NCBI GenBank assembly: GCA_016841045.1
Contig: JAENZX010000014.1
Span: 16,372 to 80,371, forward strand
Length of the DNA: 64,000 nt
Reading direction: 5' to 3'
DNA from: Thermincola carboxydiphila
Lineage (GTDB): Bacteria; Bacillota; Thermincolia; Thermincolales; UBA2595
The notes beneath the pieces were generated by a model, which ran no database searches, was not told where the DNA came from, and worked only from the letters and a program-made list of their open reading frames with translations. Positions within the stretch are counted from its first letter, which is position 1. Each line of letters starts with the position of its first letter. Shown one piece after another: positions 25,751 through 35,209 of the stretch. The position numbers and the translations under genes were made by a program.

Positions 25751-26455
25751 TTGGGAACGAACGAAAAGCGACATTTGATAACTTCTAAAAAGCCAAAATC
25801 CCCTATCGCTGAGGCTTACAGAACCTTAAGAACTAATATACATTTTTCTGCCATGGACACTAAATATAAGACAATAATGGTTACCAGTGCTGGGCCAGGA
25901 GAAGGTAAATCTACCACCATGGCTAATCTAGGCGTAGCTATGGCACAAGCAGATGCTCGTGTTTTAATCATAGATTGTGATCTTAGAAAACCTGTTCAGC
26001 ATAAAATCTTTGAAATTCCTAATCAAGCTGGTCTCACCAATGTATTAGTTGAACATGTTGCTGTTGAAGATGCCATATTGCCTACCAAAATACAAAACCT
26101 TTCTCTACTTACTAGTGGGCCAATTCCACCGAACCCCTCGGAGTTGTTGGGCTCTGAACAGATGAAACATGTTCTCGAATGCCTAAAGGATAGATTCGAC
26201 ACTGTATTAGTTGATTGCCCTCCTGTAGTGGCTGTAACTGATGCAGCAGTAATTGCATCCCGGGTAGACGGGGTAATTCTTGTACTTAGATCGGGAGTAG
26301 CCAAAATTGATATGGCCAAACAAGCCAAGGATTTGATAATAAGAGCCAATGGAAAGTTTATCGGGTCAGTTCTTTATGGAGTCAACTTCTCATTGGAAGA
26401 TTATCATTATTACTATTATTACGGTAAAACTGAAAGCCGGAAAAGAAATGCTTGA
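25751..26455 (+). CDS. CpsD/CapB-type BY-kinase (bacterial tyrosine kinase)
   Basis: A cytoplasmic autophosphorylating tyrosine kinase that cycles to regulate glycan assembly with the Wzz-like partner. The N-terminal motif SPIAEAYRTLRTNI is the oligomerisation helix. Walker A is SAGPGEGKST (46-55), Walker A' is VLIIDCDLRKP (71-81) and Walker B is VLVDCPP. The C-terminus carries a tyrosine cluster YHYYYYYG, the autophosphorylation site. TTG start at 25751 behind AAGGGATG. It overlaps the phosphatase gene by 8 bp, so kinase and phosphatase are coupled. Confidence 0.93.
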   Translation: MGTNEKRHLITSKKPKSPIAEAYRTLRTNIHFSAMDTKYKTIMVTSAGPGEGKSTTMANLGVAMAQADARVLIIDCDLRKPVQHKIFEIPNQAGLTNVLVEHVAVEDAILPTKIQNLSLLTSGPIPPNPSELLGSEQMKHVLECLKDRFDTVLVDCPPVVAVTDAAVIASRVDGVILVLRSGVAKIDMAKQAKDLIIRANGKFIGSVLYGVNFSLEDYHYYYYYGKTESRKRNA

Positions 26456-27260
26456 CTTTCATTCGCATATATTGCCTGGCTTAGATGACGGGGCGCCGGA
26501 CATGGAAACCGCAATTGAAATGGCTAGGTTGGCTGTTGCGGACGGAATAACCATGATGATTGCTACTCCACATTATTTAGAGAAAAGTATGGAGAATCAT
26601 AGATGTTTGATACTCAAATGTGTCAAAGATTTTCAGAAAGTGCTTAATAATGAGGGGATTCCTCTTGAAATTATCCCAGGTTGCGAAGTGTATTTAAGCC
26701 CGAATACCTCGTACCTATTAAAAAAGGGCGAGTTAATGACGATAAACGATGGTGGAAAGTATTTATTGGTTGAATTCCCTATGCAAAGCATTCCTAATTA
26801 CTCAGAAGAAGTTCTCTTTAATTTAAAGGTACAGGGGGTAACACCTGTAATTGCCCATCCAGAAAGATATCTGCAGTTGGGAAGGGATTATAAACTGGTG
26901 TTGAATTTAATAGAGAAGGGTTGCTTGCTACAAATAAACAGCGGTAGCATTACAGGTTTATATGGTGAGAGGGTTAAAGAAAATGCTCGTATTTTAATCG
27001 AAAATAATTTGATACACTTAATAGGTTCTGATGCTCATTCCGCAAGAGGTAGAAGCCCTAAAATCAGGGAGGCTATTGACATAATCGAAAGAGTTAAAAC
27101 GGGAAAGAAGAAAGAAATCTTACTGAATGGGATGAAGATTCACAATGGACAAGAGGTTGATCCGGAGATTCCTAGAGAAATTCAGGGGAGAAGGATAGGT
27201 GTCTGGGAAAAAATTAAAAAAATAATTAGACTACGGAGCAATAGTTACTTTGACTCTTAA
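26448..27260 (+). CDS. CpsB/CapC-type PHP-family tyrosine phosphatase
   Basis: A manganese-dependent phosphatase that dephosphorylates the BY-kinase. Metal-binding motifs of the PHP fold are present: DFHSHILPGLDDG at residues 3-15, IATPHY, PGCEVY, VIAHPERY and GSDAHSARGR. At 270 residues it is near the normal length. A longer open frame starts at 26349 inside the kinase gene, but the ATG at 26448 gives MLDFHSH, the usual family N-terminus, with GGAAAAG upstream. It is followed by a 354-bp gap, so it may close a regulatory sub-operon (Wzy, Wzz, kinase, phosphatase). Confidence 0.93.
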   Translation: MLDFHSHILPGLDDGAPDMETAIEMARLAVADGITMMIATPHYLEKSMENHRCLILKCVKDFQKVLNNEGIPLEIIPGCEVYLSPNTSYLLKKGELMTINDGGKYLLVEFPMQSIPNYSEEVLFNLKVQGVTPVIAHPERYLQLGRDYKLVLNLIEKGCLLQINSGSITGLYGERVKENARILIENNLIHLIGSDAHSARGRSPKIREAIDIIERVKTGKKKEILLNGMKIHNGQEVDPEIPREIQGRRIGVWEKIKKIIRLRSNSYFDS

Positions 27261-27614
27261 GGTGTACGTTTCGATATGAAATGGAGAGATTTCGGTGAAT
27301 TTTCGGAACATTATTATTTTCTTGGATACTTTTACGTATTAACACCTTTGCATCAATAGTTTTTAGACATTAGATGAGTTAATATTTACCCAACTTTAGA
27401 CCCTGGCGCATAGAAATACTTCCCGATTGAGGTAGCATAGAATAATGATAGTTTAAATTTCAATTAAACTTCGTTTAGCTCAGAATTAATCCTCTCCTAA
27501 ATCTCGTATTTTTTCCATTTGGTTGTTTTATACGATTAATAATCAGATAATCGTTTTCAACGGCTAATTCACATGAAGTATTTTAAATGTTTAAAGTAAA
27601 AAGGGGGAGGACCA
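27261..27614. other. AT-rich gap inside the glycan locus
   Basis: A 354-bp stretch with no gene. A 27-codon frame near 27276 has no ribosome binding site. A weak inverted repeat CGATTA-N9-TAATCG lies at 27533-27553, about 60 bp before the next gene, in a position suited to an operator. No terminator with a T-tract was found. The gap probably separates the conserved regulatory block from the variable glycosyltransferase block and may contain a second promoter. Confidence 0.4.
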
Positions 27615-28301
27615 TTGTCCTGTTTAGTAGTTGTTGCACATCCTGATGATGAAGTTTTAGGTGCTGGTGGGACCATATTAAAACTCACAGAAGCAGGATA
27701 TGAAGTAAATGTTTGCATGTTATCGGGTGAGGTTGCTGCTAGATACAAAAGATCAACTCTAGAGCAATTAAATCAGGATATTGGCGAGATTACAGACTTA
27801 TTGGGAGTTAAAACAATAATCAAGGGTTCTTTTCCCAATATAGAACTTAATACAGTCAAACATTTGGACCTAGTGCAGTTTATTGAAAAAGCAATTGTGG
27901 AGACTAACGCGAATGTGATTATTACACATCATCCTGCCGATTTAAATAATGATCATTATCATACTTCAATTGCCTGTCAGGCTGCGTCTAGATTATTTCA
28001 AAGAAGATTGGATGTTGCTCCTTTGAAAGAATTACTGTTTATGGAAGTTCCTTCAGCCACGGAGTGGGGGCTTAATTCCAGCAATAGACAATTCACACCA
28101 AATATTTATGTTGAGTTGGGTGAAGAAAGAATTAATAAAAAAATTGAAGCTTTGCAAGTGTACAAAGGAGTAATGAGAGAATATCCCCATCCTCGGAGTG
28201 ATGTAGCAGTAAAAGGATTGGCAGCATATCGCGGTGGGCAGGCTGGAATGGTTTACGCAGAAGCATTTGAATGTGTTTTTAGGAGAGACATTAGTTTTTA
28301 A
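27615..28301 (+). CDS. PIG-L-family N-deacetylase
   Basis: A zinc-dependent deacetylase acting on N-acetylated sugars such as GlcNAc-linked substrates. The zinc and catalytic motif AHPDDE is at residues 8-13, followed by LGAGGTI. The second zinc-ligand region is VIITHHPADLNNDHYHT, with its histidine. At 228 residues the length is typical. TTG start at 27615 behind GGGGGAGG. Its place at the head of the glycosyltransferase block suggests that it deacetylates a lipid-linked or nucleotide sugar precursor, giving an amino sugar in the glycan. The exact substrate is inferred. Confidence 0.9.
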   Translation: MSCLVVVAHPDDEVLGAGGTILKLTEAGYEVNVCMLSGEVAARYKRSTLEQLNQDIGEITDLLGVKTIIKGSFPNIELNTVKHLDLVQFIEKAIVETNANVIITHHPADLNNDHYHTSIACQAASRLFQRRLDVAPLKELLFMEVPSATEWGLNSSNRQFTPNIYVELGEERINKKIEALQVYKGVMREYPHPRSDVAVKGLAAYRGGQAGMVYAEAFECVFRRDISF

Positions 28302-28326
28302 AAAATTGATAACGGAGAGTCTCTGA

Positions 28327-28944
28327 ATGTATAAAAAATATATAAAACGACTCTTAAGCGTCATAGTTTCATTCCTTGGTATCCTGGCTTTGCTCCCATT
28401 TATGATTATAATAGCCATTGCTATTCGACTAAATAGCAAAGGAAGTGCAATATTTAGACAGAAAAGACTTGGCATATATCAAAATGAATTTACAGTGTAT
28501 AAGTTCCGTACAATGGTTGAAAATGCCTATGATATTGCGGGAGCAGCATCTTATGAAGGTGATCCAAGAATAACTACGGTGGGTGCATTCCTGAGAAAAA
28601 CAAGTTTAGATGAGACGCCGCAATTGTTAAATGTTCTGAAGGGCGAGATGAGTATTATAGGCCCACGTCCAATACTTAAGGAAGAATTTGACCCATTTCA
28701 ATCGAATCCGTTTTTTGCAAAACGGTTCGATGTTCGACCCGGTCTTTTTTGTACAGTAGATGTTGATTACAGGGCAACGGCGCCGCGGGAAGTTCAATTT
28801 CAAATGGATGCACGGTACGTTGAAGATATGTCTTTAAAATTGGATATTGTGGTATTCTTTAAAACACTTATAACGGTATTAAAACGAGAAAACGTTTATA
28901 AAGATGGAAAACCACTACCGATGAAAAACGAAAAAAAAAATTAA
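28327..28944 (+). CDS. Priming sugar transferase (short WcaJ/RfbP-type, undecaprenyl-phosphate glycosyl-1-phosphate transferase)
   Basis: A monotopic membrane enzyme that starts the repeat unit by moving sugar-1-phosphate from a nucleotide sugar to undecaprenyl phosphate. It has one N-terminal hydrophobic helix (LLSVIVSFLGILALLPF), then the conserved KFRTM and the catalytic DETPQLLNVLKGEMS region with IGPRP. At 205 residues it is the minimal catalytic form without the four extra helices of WbaP/WcaJ. ATG start behind GGAGAG. The sugar specificity (for example galactose, glucose or a bacillosamine-like sugar) cannot be read. Confidence 0.92.
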   Translation: MYKKYIKRLLSVIVSFLGILALLPFMIIIAIAIRLNSKGSAIFRQKRLGIYQNEFTVYKFRTMVENAYDIAGAASYEGDPRITTVGAFLRKTSLDETPQLLNVLKGEMSIIGPRPILKEEFDPFQSNPFFAKRFDVRPGLFCTVDVDYRATAPREVQFQMDARYVEDMSLKLDIVVFFKTLITVLKRENVYKDGKPLPMKNEKKN

Positions 28945-29025
28945 CCGTGAAATGGTAATAATGCAATAATATGAGTTCAAGCAAAAGAAATTATAAGTAA
29001 CAATATTAAACCATGGAGATAAGAT

Positions 29026-29709
29026 ATGATTGTATCTATACATCAACCGGACTATATACCGTACCTTGGATATTTCTATAAAATTTACCAGTCGGAAATA
29101 TTTGTGTTTCTAGATGATGTACAGTTTTCTAACGACAATATGCATCATTGGAATAGAATAAAAACTTCACAAGGTGAGTGTAGATTAAAAATACCAGTGA
29201 CTTATTCTTTCGGAGATAACATTAATATGGTTCGAACTAAAGACGAACTTAAGTGGAAGACCAAACATCTTAAGACAATTGAAATGAATTATAAAAAGTC
29301 AAAGTATTTCCCGGAAATATTTCCTTGCTATAAGAAATTAATATTAGAACAGTATCCGAGTCTAGCTGAGATGAACATTAATATCATCCAATTCATTTGT
29401 GAGGGCTATGGTTTCAAACCGCAATTTATCCGCGCATCAGACCTCAACATAACTTCAGCTAAAGAAAAAAGGGTAATTGATATATGCTTGGCTCTAGGAG
29501 GAACTACATATATTTCTGGTAATGGGGCAAGGGTTTATCAAGCAGATGAGCATTTTAAGACTAAAGGTATTCACTTACAATACACAGACTATCAGCCGTT
29601 TGAGTATAAACAGCTTTGGGGTGAGTTCATGCCAAATTTATCGGTGTTAGATTATATTTTCAACTGTGGTTTTAATAATCCTTTCGTACGTCTGAATCGT
29701 TTTTTATAA
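29026..29709 (+). CDS. WbqC-family protein
   Basis: A WbqC-like protein from polysaccharide loci. The family has been linked to N-acyl modification of amino sugars or glycine-type additions, but its reaction is not firmly established. The N-terminal signature IHQPDYIPYLGYFYKI with FVFLDDVQFS is clear, and the C-terminal YISGNGARVYQ segment also fits. At 227 residues it is full length. ATG start with GGAGATA upstream. Together with the PIG-L deacetylase it suggests a modified amino sugar in the repeat unit (inference). Confidence 0.88.
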   Translation: MIVSIHQPDYIPYLGYFYKIYQSEIFVFLDDVQFSNDNMHHWNRIKTSQGECRLKIPVTYSFGDNINMVRTKDELKWKTKHLKTIEMNYKKSKYFPEIFPCYKKLILEQYPSLAEMNINIIQFICEGYGFKPQFIRASDLNITSAKEKRVIDICLALGGTTYISGNGARVYQADEHFKTKGIHLQYTDYQPFEYKQLWGEFMPNLSVLDYIFNCGFNNPFVRLNRFL

Positions 29710-29730
29710 TTTAAAAGAGGTATAAGAGCT

Positions 29731-30621
29731 ATGAGTAAAATAAGTGTAATAATACCTACATTCAAGCGATCCGATTTTATTGATCGTGCTATCGACTCTG
29801 TGCTTTTACAGACTTATAAAGATATTGAAGTAATAGTAGTAGATGATAATGGCGATTCACCACAAAGACAATCTACAAAAAATAAATTAGCCAAATATGA
29901 GGGTGATATAAGGATCAGTTACATACAGAATGAAAGGAATCTCGGAGGCGCTTTAGCCCGCAACGTTGGAATTGAGGCTGCGGTTGGTGACTTTGTTACT
30001 TTTCTGGATGATGATGATGTTTATTTGCCTGATAAATTAAAAGTTCAGTATGAAGAGATGGTTAAGAACAATTGGGACATGTCTTTCATGGATTCTCAGA
30101 CTTATGATAGCAAAAACAAATTAATAGATTATACAAAACATAAAATAAGGAAAAACCCAGATTATAATGAATTGATGGTAGCTCATTTAATGAATCATCT
30201 TACCCCGACTGACACTTATATGTACAAAACCGAAAAAATCAGAGAAATCGGTGGCTTTGATAATGTCTCATCAACACAAGAATTCCTGTTAATGCTGAAA
30301 TCTATTAATGCCGGTCTGAAAATTGGTTATATCCCGCAGTCACATGTTATTTTATATGTTCACGAAGGTGAAAGAATTTCAACGAGCAAGAAAAAGGTTA
30401 TTGATGAACGCACGTTGTTGATGATAAAAAAGAAATACTTCGGATTACTAAGTAAACAACAAAGAAACCAAGTTCTCTGCAGACATTACAGTGTGGTTTT
30501 TTATATAGAGTTCAGAAGAAAAAATTATGTATCAGCACTTTGGCAGGCAATTTTAGCTGTTTATTCGTCCCCGAGGGGCGCATGGCAATTATTTAATGAG
30601 AAGAAACGAATGATTATGTAA
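29731..30621 (+). CDS. Family 2 glycosyltransferase
   Basis: A GT-A fold inverting glycosyltransferase that adds a sugar to the lipid-linked repeat unit. The N-terminal SVIIPTFKRSDFIDRAIDSVLLQTYKDIEVIVVDD is the GT2 nucleotide-sugar-binding start. The metal-binding D-x-D region is FLDDDDVYLPDKL near residue 95. The acceptor side is divergent. It is 296 residues long with an ATG start behind AGAGGT. It belongs to the AT-rich variable block. Donor and acceptor cannot be deduced. Confidence 0.9.
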   Translation: MSKISVIIPTFKRSDFIDRAIDSVLLQTYKDIEVIVVDDNGDSPQRQSTKNKLAKYEGDIRISYIQNERNLGGALARNVGIEAAVGDFVTFLDDDDVYLPDKLKVQYEEMVKNNWDMSFMDSQTYDSKNKLIDYTKHKIRKNPDYNELMVAHLMNHLTPTDTYMYKTEKIREIGGFDNVSSTQEFLLMLKSINAGLKIGYIPQSHVILYVHEGERISTSKKKVIDERTLLMIKKKYFGLLSKQQRNQVLCRHYSVVFYIEFRRKNYVSALWQAILAVYSSPRGAWQLFNEKKRMIM

Positions 30622-30651
30622 AAAAATAGTTCCGTGACAGGAGGAACAATA

Positions 30652-31803
30652 TTGAAAATAATGATGATTGATCCGTGGGGCACTGGTAATCATGCCTATT
30701 ACTTGACTGGGTTATGTAAATATATATCGAAATATGTAGAACTTACTTTAGTCACTAACTGTTATTTCCATAATAAAAATTATACAGATTATACGATAAT
30801 ACCCATTTTTTTCAAAAAGTCAGAGAATATGAAGCAAAGTAAACTCAGAAAGGTTATACGGGGCATTGAATATATTTGGGCATATGGAAGAGTAATCAAA
30901 GAATTAAAAAAAAATCGATATGATATCGTTCATATTCAGTGGCTTTTGCAATATAAGACGGATATTTACTTTCTAAAAAAGATAAAGAAATATTGCAAAA
31001 AGATTGTGTATACAGCGCATAACGTTTTACCGCACATAAATGGTACTGAATACATCAGTGATTTGAGAGTTATATACAATCTTGTTGATAAAATAGTATT
31101 ACATGGTGAGGGCACCAAGAAAGAATTTGAAAGCTTATTTTGTCAGTTTGAGGATAAGGTTATAATTCAAAGACATGGCACTTATTTAAACCAAAAAACT
31201 GAATATGATACAGGGAGTATTAATATGAAAATTGTAGCCAAAGTAGATAAATGTCGTAAAATATTTATTTTCTTTGGAAATATCTTTTTCAACAAAGGCG
31301 TGGATAGAATTGCAGAGATATGGCTGCATCACTTCAAAAAAAATCACGACCAACTTCTTATAATTGCGGGAAAAAAGAATGGAGAATACAAAGAATTAGA
31401 TTTGTTAGAAGAGGAAATTAAAAATTGTGAAAACATCATGTATATTGATAGATACGTAGAAGATAATTTGCTTAACTATTTGATTGATAAGTCAGACATA
31501 ATCATACTGCCATACAGGCATGCAAGCATGAGCGGGGTTATTTTTACAGCAGCTGAATTTAAGAAGACGGTACTTTGTACAAATACAGGTGCCATATCAG
31601 AATATATAGTTGCTGGTGAGAATAGCTTCGTTGTTGAAAATGATGATGAGAAAATTTATGAGAAACTCAAGTTTATCTCTAATCAAATAAGTAAAGAGAT
31701 ACTTAAGGATATGGGAATTAAGCTTCATGATTACATTGAGCTTAATTACTCGTGGGCCAGTATTGGGGAGAAACTGGTTAAAGATGCCTATGTAAACGAC
31801 TAA
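30652..31803 (+). CDS. Family 4 (GT-B) glycosyltransferase
   Basis: A retaining GT-B type glycosyltransferase. The N-terminal half contains HIQWLLQYKTDIYFLKKI and VYTAHNVLPH. The C-terminal half carries FFGNIFFNKGVDR, LLIIAGKKNGE and the donor-site region ILPYRHASMSGVIFTAAEF in place of the usual E-x7-E. The frame opens at GTG 30634, but AGGAGG at 30640-30645 puts the TTG at 30652 at 7-nt spacing, so TTG is chosen (383 residues). The sugar is unknown. Confidence 0.85.
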   Translation: MKIMMIDPWGTGNHAYYLTGLCKYISKYVELTLVTNCYFHNKNYTDYTIIPIFFKKSENMKQSKLRKVIRGIEYIWAYGRVIKELKKNRYDIVHIQWLLQYKTDIYFLKKIKKYCKKIVYTAHNVLPHINGTEYISDLRVIYNLVDKIVLHGEGTKKEFESLFCQFEDKVIIQRHGTYLNQKTEYDTGSINMKIVAKVDKCRKIFIFFGNIFFNKGVDRIAEIWLHHFKKNHDQLLIIAGKKNGEYKELDLLEEEIKNCENIMYIDRYVEDNLLNYLIDKSDIIILPYRHASMSGVIFTAAEFKKTVLCTNTGAISEYIVAGENSFVVENDDEKIYEKLKFISNQISKEILKDMGIKLHDYIELNYSWASIGEKLVKDAYVND

Positions 31804-31845
31804 TATAGTGTCAATAGTAAAGTCTAAGATTGTGAGGGCCTAATA

Positions 31846-32748
31846 TTGGAAGTGAAAGTATCGATAATCATTCCTTCATATGACCGTCCTAATACATTGA
31901 GACAAGTTATAGATTCTTATTTATGCCAGGAAGGGGTTGAAGAATTAATTGTCATAGATGATGGCAGCCCTAAGGATTACTCAGAGACTAACCAGTACAT
32001 AAAGAATCGACTAAGAGACACACATATTACTTACAATTACCATAAAAATGACAGGAATATGGGTGCAGGGTATTGTAGAAATTTAGGTATTTCATTGGCA
32101 AATGGGAACTACATTCTTTGGGGTGAAGACGATGCTTTTCTTTCAGAAGGATATCTTAGGACTCTCATTGCAAAAATATCGGATAAAGCCATTATGTGTG
32201 GTTGTATATACTACGGAATTGTACCGTGGATGCAGGATAATATATTGCAGAATTTAATAAAAGATCAGCAAAATTCCGATAAGCCGGTTTTTGATATGAA
32301 GTTGTTTGAAGGATACTATCGAAAAGTTGTAAATAAGGATATTGAAGTTCCATTTGCTCATGCTCTGATTCTAGTTCCTAAAGATGCTTATGCAGGGATC
32401 AAATATTTCGAGCATTACAGGATAAATGGTTATAGAGAAGAATCTGATGCACAAGTGCAGATGGTCAAGAACGGTTTTAGAATTATTTTTACATCTGATA
32501 CTGAGTGTTACCACTTTCCAAGTTCCGAAACAGAAAGCGGTGGGCAACACAAAAGTGGCCTAATAAAGCAGGAACTATATAAGATTATCAATACTGCTAT
32601 ATTTTATGACCGTCATTATAATTTTTTAAAAGTTAAGTACAATTTGAAATCTACAAAATTCAAAATGAAGTTGGATTTTGCTATAAACAGTGCCGCTTGC
32701 ATTTGGTCGAGAGCAGTTAAAAAGATTAAAAGGAACATGAGATTATGA
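31846..32748 (+). CDS. Family 2 glycosyltransferase
   Basis: A GT2 enzyme with VSIIIPSYDRPNTLRQVIDSYL at the N-terminus, VIDDGSPKDYSE for the nucleotide, NMGAGYCRNLGI, and the acidic metal motif WGEDDAF near residue 107. It is 300 residues long with a C-terminal basic tail. The TTG start at 31846 has GAGGG upstream; a GTG two codons later is also possible. It ends with a 4-bp ATGA overlap with the next gene, which implies translational coupling. Confidence 0.88.
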   Translation: MEVKVSIIIPSYDRPNTLRQVIDSYLCQEGVEELIVIDDGSPKDYSETNQYIKNRLRDTHITYNYHKNDRNMGAGYCRNLGISLANGNYILWGEDDAFLSEGYLRTLIAKISDKAIMCGCIYYGIVPWMQDNILQNLIKDQQNSDKPVFDMKLFEGYYRKVVNKDIEVPFAHALILVPKDAYAGIKYFEHYRINGYREESDAQVQMVKNGFRIIFTSDTECYHFPSSETESGGQHKSGLIKQELYKIINTAIFYDRHYNFLKVKYNLKSTKFKMKLDFAINSAACIWSRAVKKIKRNMRL

Positions 32749-33932
32749 AATTGCTGTATGTAACTTTTGAAGCGCCAAGTGAATTTTCTGGTGGTGGCCT
32801 AGTAGTCAAACAATCAATAATGTCTCTTTCGAGACATTATAAAATTGACTACTTGGGTCCTGATATTCCAGACAAAGAAGCAATCTTAAGCATCAATTCT
32901 ATAGAAACTCTACAACCTAACTCTAACTTTATATTAAGGGGAATGAATTTACTTAAAGGAATTACGACTGGCTATTATGATAGCTGGATGCAGAAAAAAG
33001 AAAAGATTAACTGGTCAGAGTATAGTGTAGTATACTTAGAATTTTCAAGATACGATTTTGTTGCGAAATACGTCAAACAAAAGAATAAACGATTAATTGT
33101 TCGAGTTCACAATGTTGAGCACGACTATTATTACAATATTAAACGTTCTAAGAAGAATATTCAATCTAACCTCCGGTTTAATTTTATTCGAAAGCAAGAG
33201 CCTGATTGTCTACGCTACGCAGATGTTATAGTTTGCCTTACACAAAAAGATAGAGACAGACTTATGAAATTATATCCTGAAAGCTTATTAAACAGCCGGT
33301 TTGAAATTATTCCAGTTTGCGTAAAGCAATCCATAGAGTGTTTAGAAGATTTAGTTAAACCTGTTAGAGTGGTAAATCAAGAACCGTACTTCTTAGTTAC
33401 TGGCTCATTTTGGTATGGGCCAAATGCAGATGGAGTTATATGGTTTATAAAAAATGTTTGGAGTAGACTCCAACAGAACAGTTTATTGATGCAAAATAAT
33501 TACAACCTTGTAATAGCGGGTGCCAGGCCAAATGAGACGATTAAAAAGCTGGTTAATGAATATAAGAATGTTAAATTAGTGGATACACCACAGGATATAG
33601 TTCCATATTTTAAAGAAGCTGCGGTATATATAGCTCCAATATTTTCTGGGGCAGGGATGAAAGTCAAAGTTGCGGAAGCTATGTCTTATGGATTGCCAAT
33701 TATAGGAACTTCTCATGCGTTCATGGGATACGACATTGAAAGTGAAACGACTGGATTTATAGCTGATAATGAAGAACAGTGTATTTCAGCAATAAATAAA
33801 TACTTAGAAAAAAGCCCGAATGAAAAGGCCAAAATGAAAGAGAAGATATTTAACAAATACTTAGAAAATTACAGCATGATGAGTAGTTCTAATTCTTTCT
33901 CTGGAATAATTAATTCGCTATGGCAGGTATAA
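32745..33932 (+). CDS. Family 4 (GT-B) glycosyltransferase
   Basis: A GT-B glycosyltransferase with MKLLYVTFEAPSEFSGGGL at the N-terminus. The inter-domain part contains RVHNVEHDYYYN and the C-terminal domain ends PYFKEAAVYIAPIFSGAGMKVKVAEAMSYGLPIIGT. The G-x-G-M-K-x-K-x3-A-M-x-Y-G-x-P pattern is the GT4 donor-binding site. Its 395 residues are normal. The start overlaps the upstream stop (ATGA) with GAACATGAGA before it. It is part of the same variable block. Confidence 0.9.
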   Translation: MKLLYVTFEAPSEFSGGGLVVKQSIMSLSRHYKIDYLGPDIPDKEAILSINSIETLQPNSNFILRGMNLLKGITTGYYDSWMQKKEKINWSEYSVVYLEFSRYDFVAKYVKQKNKRLIVRVHNVEHDYYYNIKRSKKNIQSNLRFNFIRKQEPDCLRYADVIVCLTQKDRDRLMKLYPESLLNSRFEIIPVCVKQSIECLEDLVKPVRVVNQEPYFLVTGSFWYGPNADGVIWFIKNVWSRLQQNSLLMQNNYNLVIAGARPNETIKKLVNEYKNVKLVDTPQDIVPYFKEAAVYIAPIFSGAGMKVKVAEAMSYGLPIIGTSHAFMGYDIESETTGFIADNEEQCISAINKYLEKSPNEKAKMKEKIFNKYLENYSMMSSSNSFSGIINSLWQV

Positions 33933-33936
33933 ATTG

Positions 33937-35163
33937 ATGATAAAGGAGTCAAAAATTAAACTTTATCTTTATTTGCTATGTGTTGCAGTACTAGCGTTAA
34001 TGCCTGCATCAATATCAACAGCTTTCACGTTGACGTTTGGTTATAGAGTAATAAGATTAAACATAGTTTTGGTGTCTATTATATTATTTAGTATTGGTTT
34101 TATTGAAATCGGGTCAAGAACTAGATGGCTTCGATATGAAATATTTTACCTCATTTTTTGCTTTTTTGTGTTTATGATAGGTTTAATTAAAGTTATTGGT
34201 CATATAGAAATTGCTGCAATTTATTCCGTAATTGAAGCGATGGGCGTTTTATTGATTCCTTTTATCATTTATAAAAGGTTAAGTGGGTTAGAACAAAACA
34301 GGGCTCTTGTTTCTAAAGTTATTGTAGGTGTTGGCAATTTAGTAGCACTCCAATTCTGGATTTATGCAGTGTCATATTCTTTTCTTGCTAAGTTGATGAA
34401 TTGGGAAGAGGTTGCTGCTGAAAGAGCTTCAACGACTGTAGGAGATACGACGACGAGCAGCCTGTTTTTATTTTGCGTAATGGTTATTAGTTTTTATAAT
34501 ATGAAGACTACCAAAAATTTATTTTACAAGACATCCACTGTGTTGATCTTAACAGCAATCCTCTTATCGCAAACAAGATCTGCTATTATCTTGACTATAT
34601 TGTTTGCTTTATACGTTATTTTTACCTCAAGTATTAAGTCATTGAGGCGCTATATAATAATTTTTTGTTTAGCGCTTCTGGTTATGTATGTTAGTAGTCC
34701 TCAAACTTATCATGTAATATTTGAAAGATTCTTTACGGAAAAAAGTTCAGGAAGTGACTTTGAGAGAGCATTACTTTTGAAAAATGGGTTAAATGCATTT
34801 ATTAAGTCACCAATTTTAGGCACTGGGATTGGGCTGGGAGTTAAACGCCTTATTGATTTAAATTACTTACCGACACAAATTCCGAATCCACATAATCAGC
34901 ATGTTGCACTTTTAGTGGAAACCGGTATTTTCGGGTATTTTTTATACGGGATATTTATAGTGGCTATATTTGCTTTTTTTAGACAAAAGGTAAAAGAAAA
35001 CAATTACTTACTTGTGGCGTTAATGATGTTATATGCTTTGGGATTTATGTTCGAGCCATTGGTCACGGTTGATATTAGAGCAGCTATGAGTTTTTGGCTG
35101 GTATTACTTGAACTTAATTTGATGTCAAAAAAAGCAACTGTAGCAATTAGCAATAGTAAATAG
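33937..35163 (+). CDS. Wzy-like O-antigen ligase/polymerase family membrane protein
   Basis: The second polymerase or ligase-like protein of the locus and the likelier repeat-unit polymerase. It has about 10-12 hydrophobic segments and a large extracytoplasmic loop near residues 270-330. This loop contains NPHNQHVALLVETGIFGYFLYG, the H-x6-L-L-V-E-T-G-I-F-G pattern of the Wzy_C family. Around residue 210 there is the conserved LLSQTRSAIIL with the arginine seen in these enzymes. TTG 33934 and ATG 33937 are both open; ATG is chosen. Specificity is unknown. Confidence 0.85.
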   Translation: MIKESKIKLYLYLLCVAVLALMPASISTAFTLTFGYRVIRLNIVLVSIILFSIGFIEIGSRTRWLRYEIFYLIFCFFVFMIGLIKVIGHIEIAAIYSVIEAMGVLLIPFIIYKRLSGLEQNRALVSKVIVGVGNLVALQFWIYAVSYSFLAKLMNWEEVAAERASTTVGDTTTSSLFLFCVMVISFYNMKTTKNLFYKTSTVLILTAILLSQTRSAIILTILFALYVIFTSSIKSLRRYIIIFCLALLVMYVSSPQTYHVIFERFFTEKSSGSDFERALLLKNGLNAFIKSPILGTGIGLGVKRLIDLNYLPTQIPNPHNQHVALLVETGIFGYFLYGIFIVAIFAFFRQKVKENNYLLVALMMLYALGFMFEPLVTVDIRAAMSFWLVLLELNLMSKKATVAISNSK

Positions 35164-35209
35164 GAACAACAATGGTGATTTGAAGAAACTAACCGATGAA
35201 GGTGATAAT

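Noticed and set aside
27276..27359. A 27-codon frame in the gap of the glycan locus
   Set aside because: No ribosome binding site, no promoter and no conserved feature; expected by chance in AT-rich DNA.
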